From Anaerolineales bacterium (GTDB lineage: Bacteria > Chloroflexota > Anaerolineae > Anaerolineales > E44-bin32), in the NCBI GenBank assembly GCA_030668545.1, contig DAOUTT010000147.1:1-6062 (forward strand): DNA of 6,062 nt, in the 5' to 3' direction. This document shows, piece after piece, positions 5,935 through 6,062 of this stretch; the first letter of the stretch is position 1, and every line of letters begins with the position of its first letter. The translations under genes were made by a program, and so were the position numbers. The notes under the pieces were generated by a model. It worked only from the letters and a program-made list of their open reading frames with translations, was not told where the DNA came from and made no database searches.

Positions 5935-5962
5935 CGCTCGTTTTGAATGAGACGGGCGTTTT
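5935..5962 (+). terminator. Rho-independent terminator (candidate) for the ABC operon
   Basis: CGCTCGT (5935-5941) pairs with ACGGGCG (5952-5958) with one U-G wobble. The stem can continue through 5942-5944 against 5949-5951 with two more wobbles to a GAAT loop, making about 10 bp, and TTTT (5959-5962) follows directly. It lies ~180 nt after the last ATPase stop and before the next promoter, the expected place for an operon end. The T-tract is short, so efficiency may be modest. Confidence 0.55.
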
Positions 5963-5983
5963 CATGCTATATTCACAGAAGGG

Positions 5984-6000
5984 GCTCGCCAATTACGAGC
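5984..6000. repeat. small inverted repeat GCTCG-N7-CGAGC
   Basis: GCTCG (5984-5988) and CGAGC (5996-6000) flank an AT-containing 7-bp spacer, about 10 bp upstream of the candidate -35 at 6011. It could be an operator half-site pair or a minor hairpin. Five-base arms are short enough to arise by chance. Confidence 0.2.
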
Positions 6001-6010
6001 GTGTCACAGA

Positions 6011-6039
6011 TTGATACGAGTTTTCGTTATAGATATGAA
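6011..6039 (+). promoter_or_regulatory. sigma70-type promoter candidate for the gene beyond the right edge
   Basis: TTGATA (6011-6016) matches the -35 consensus at 5 of 6 bases. After 17 bp comes TATGAA (6034-6039), 4 of 6 for the -10. Transcription would start near 6046. A second, poorer -10-like TATATT is at 5968-5973. The position just ahead of AAGGAG and an ATG favours this as a real promoter, though it is a consensus match only. Confidence 0.45.
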
Positions 6040-6052
6040 TCTAGTTCACCAC

Positions 6053-6062
6053 AAGGAGCATG
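6053..6062 (+). promoter_or_regulatory. ribosome binding site and possible start codon of the next gene (window edge)
   Basis: AAGGAG (6053-6058) is a strong Shine-Dalgarno core. The final three bases form ATG (6060-6062), only 1 nt after it, closer than the usual 5-9 nt. Either the true start is an in-frame or out-of-frame codon a few bases outside the window, or this ATG is used inefficiently. Nothing of the protein is visible. Confidence 0.4.

Larger units (their letters stand above)
5755..6062. other. 308-bp intergenic region with hairpins and a promoter, no convincing gene
   Basis: This stretch holds the two hairpins and the promoter candidate described separately, plus an AT-rich start containing the palindrome TTAATTAA (5771-5778). 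A 16-codon frame (ATG 5806 to TGA) exists, but its start context is poor and it overlaps the perfect hairpin, so it is not called. A minus-strand frame across 5804-5992 shows no recognisable family or ribosome binding site. Confidence 0.6.

Noticed and set aside
5968..5973. TATATT as the main promoter -10 for the downstream gene
   Set aside because: The best -35 partner (TTGAAT 5943-5948) is 19 bp away and overlaps the terminator stem; the 6011-6039 pair is better.
5804..5992. Minus-strand 62-codon frame in the right intergenic region
   Set aside because: It covers two hairpins, has no recognisable domain and no good ribosome binding site, and its composition is not protein-like.

Overview
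This window is about 55% GC by eye and looks like a chromosomal segment of an uncultured or environmental bacterium, most likely a member of Chloroflexota (Anaerolineae-like). The lineage call rests on three things recalled from family knowledge, not on a search: the acyltransferase's NHxxxxE motif I with its NHINFIEP-like context and LPPSYRGPY-type C-terminus; a double-FtsX permease of about 800 residues ending in VREVLDYE and paired with MacB/LolD-class ATPases; and a 'TCATTTCGAG...GAGAAATCCCT' palindromic repeat of the sort that litters such genomes. Confidence in the phylum is moderate. All genes recognised are on the + strand.

Left block (1-1269), phospholipid metabolism. The C-terminal part of a diacylglycerol-kinase-type lipid kinase runs in from outside the window. 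A PlsC-type acyltransferase follows, either overlapping it (TTG start) or 11 nt after it (preferred ATG start). Both enzymes act around phosphatidic acid and are probably one transcription unit.

Middle intergenic block (1270-1762). The first ~55 bases hold nothing recognised. Next is a ~200-bp element of nested inverted repeats (1324-1524), then a compact regulatory region. That region holds an 11-bp tandem repeat resembling a Pho-box or other OmpR/PhoB-family response-regulator site, a possible -10, a 9-bp stem-loop followed by TTTTATTT (a candidate attenuator), a second 7-bp inverted repeat, and a possible 43-codon small ORF whose stop overlaps the next start as TAATG.

Right block (1763-5754), an ABC transport operon ordered ATPase - permease - ATPase. 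Two paralogous but distinct ATPases of the MacB/LolD/FtsE class flank one 801-residue permease. The permease is a tandem duplication of the FtsX/MacB module: 8 predicted membrane segments, two large extracytoplasmic domains and two coupling motifs. The gene gaps are short (27 and 17 nt). The simplest reading is a heterodimeric ATPase pair serving one pseudo-symmetric permease, working by the extracytoplasmic mechanotransmission known for the type VII ABC (MacB/FtsX/LolCDE) family. The substrate cannot be told from sequence.

Right intergenic block (5755-6062). It holds a perfect 10-bp hairpin without a T-tract, a second hairpin with a T-tract that looks like the operon's Rho-independent terminator, and a plausible sigma70-type promoter. 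An AAGGAG motif lies just before an ATG formed by the last three bases, so another gene probably begins at or just past the window edge.
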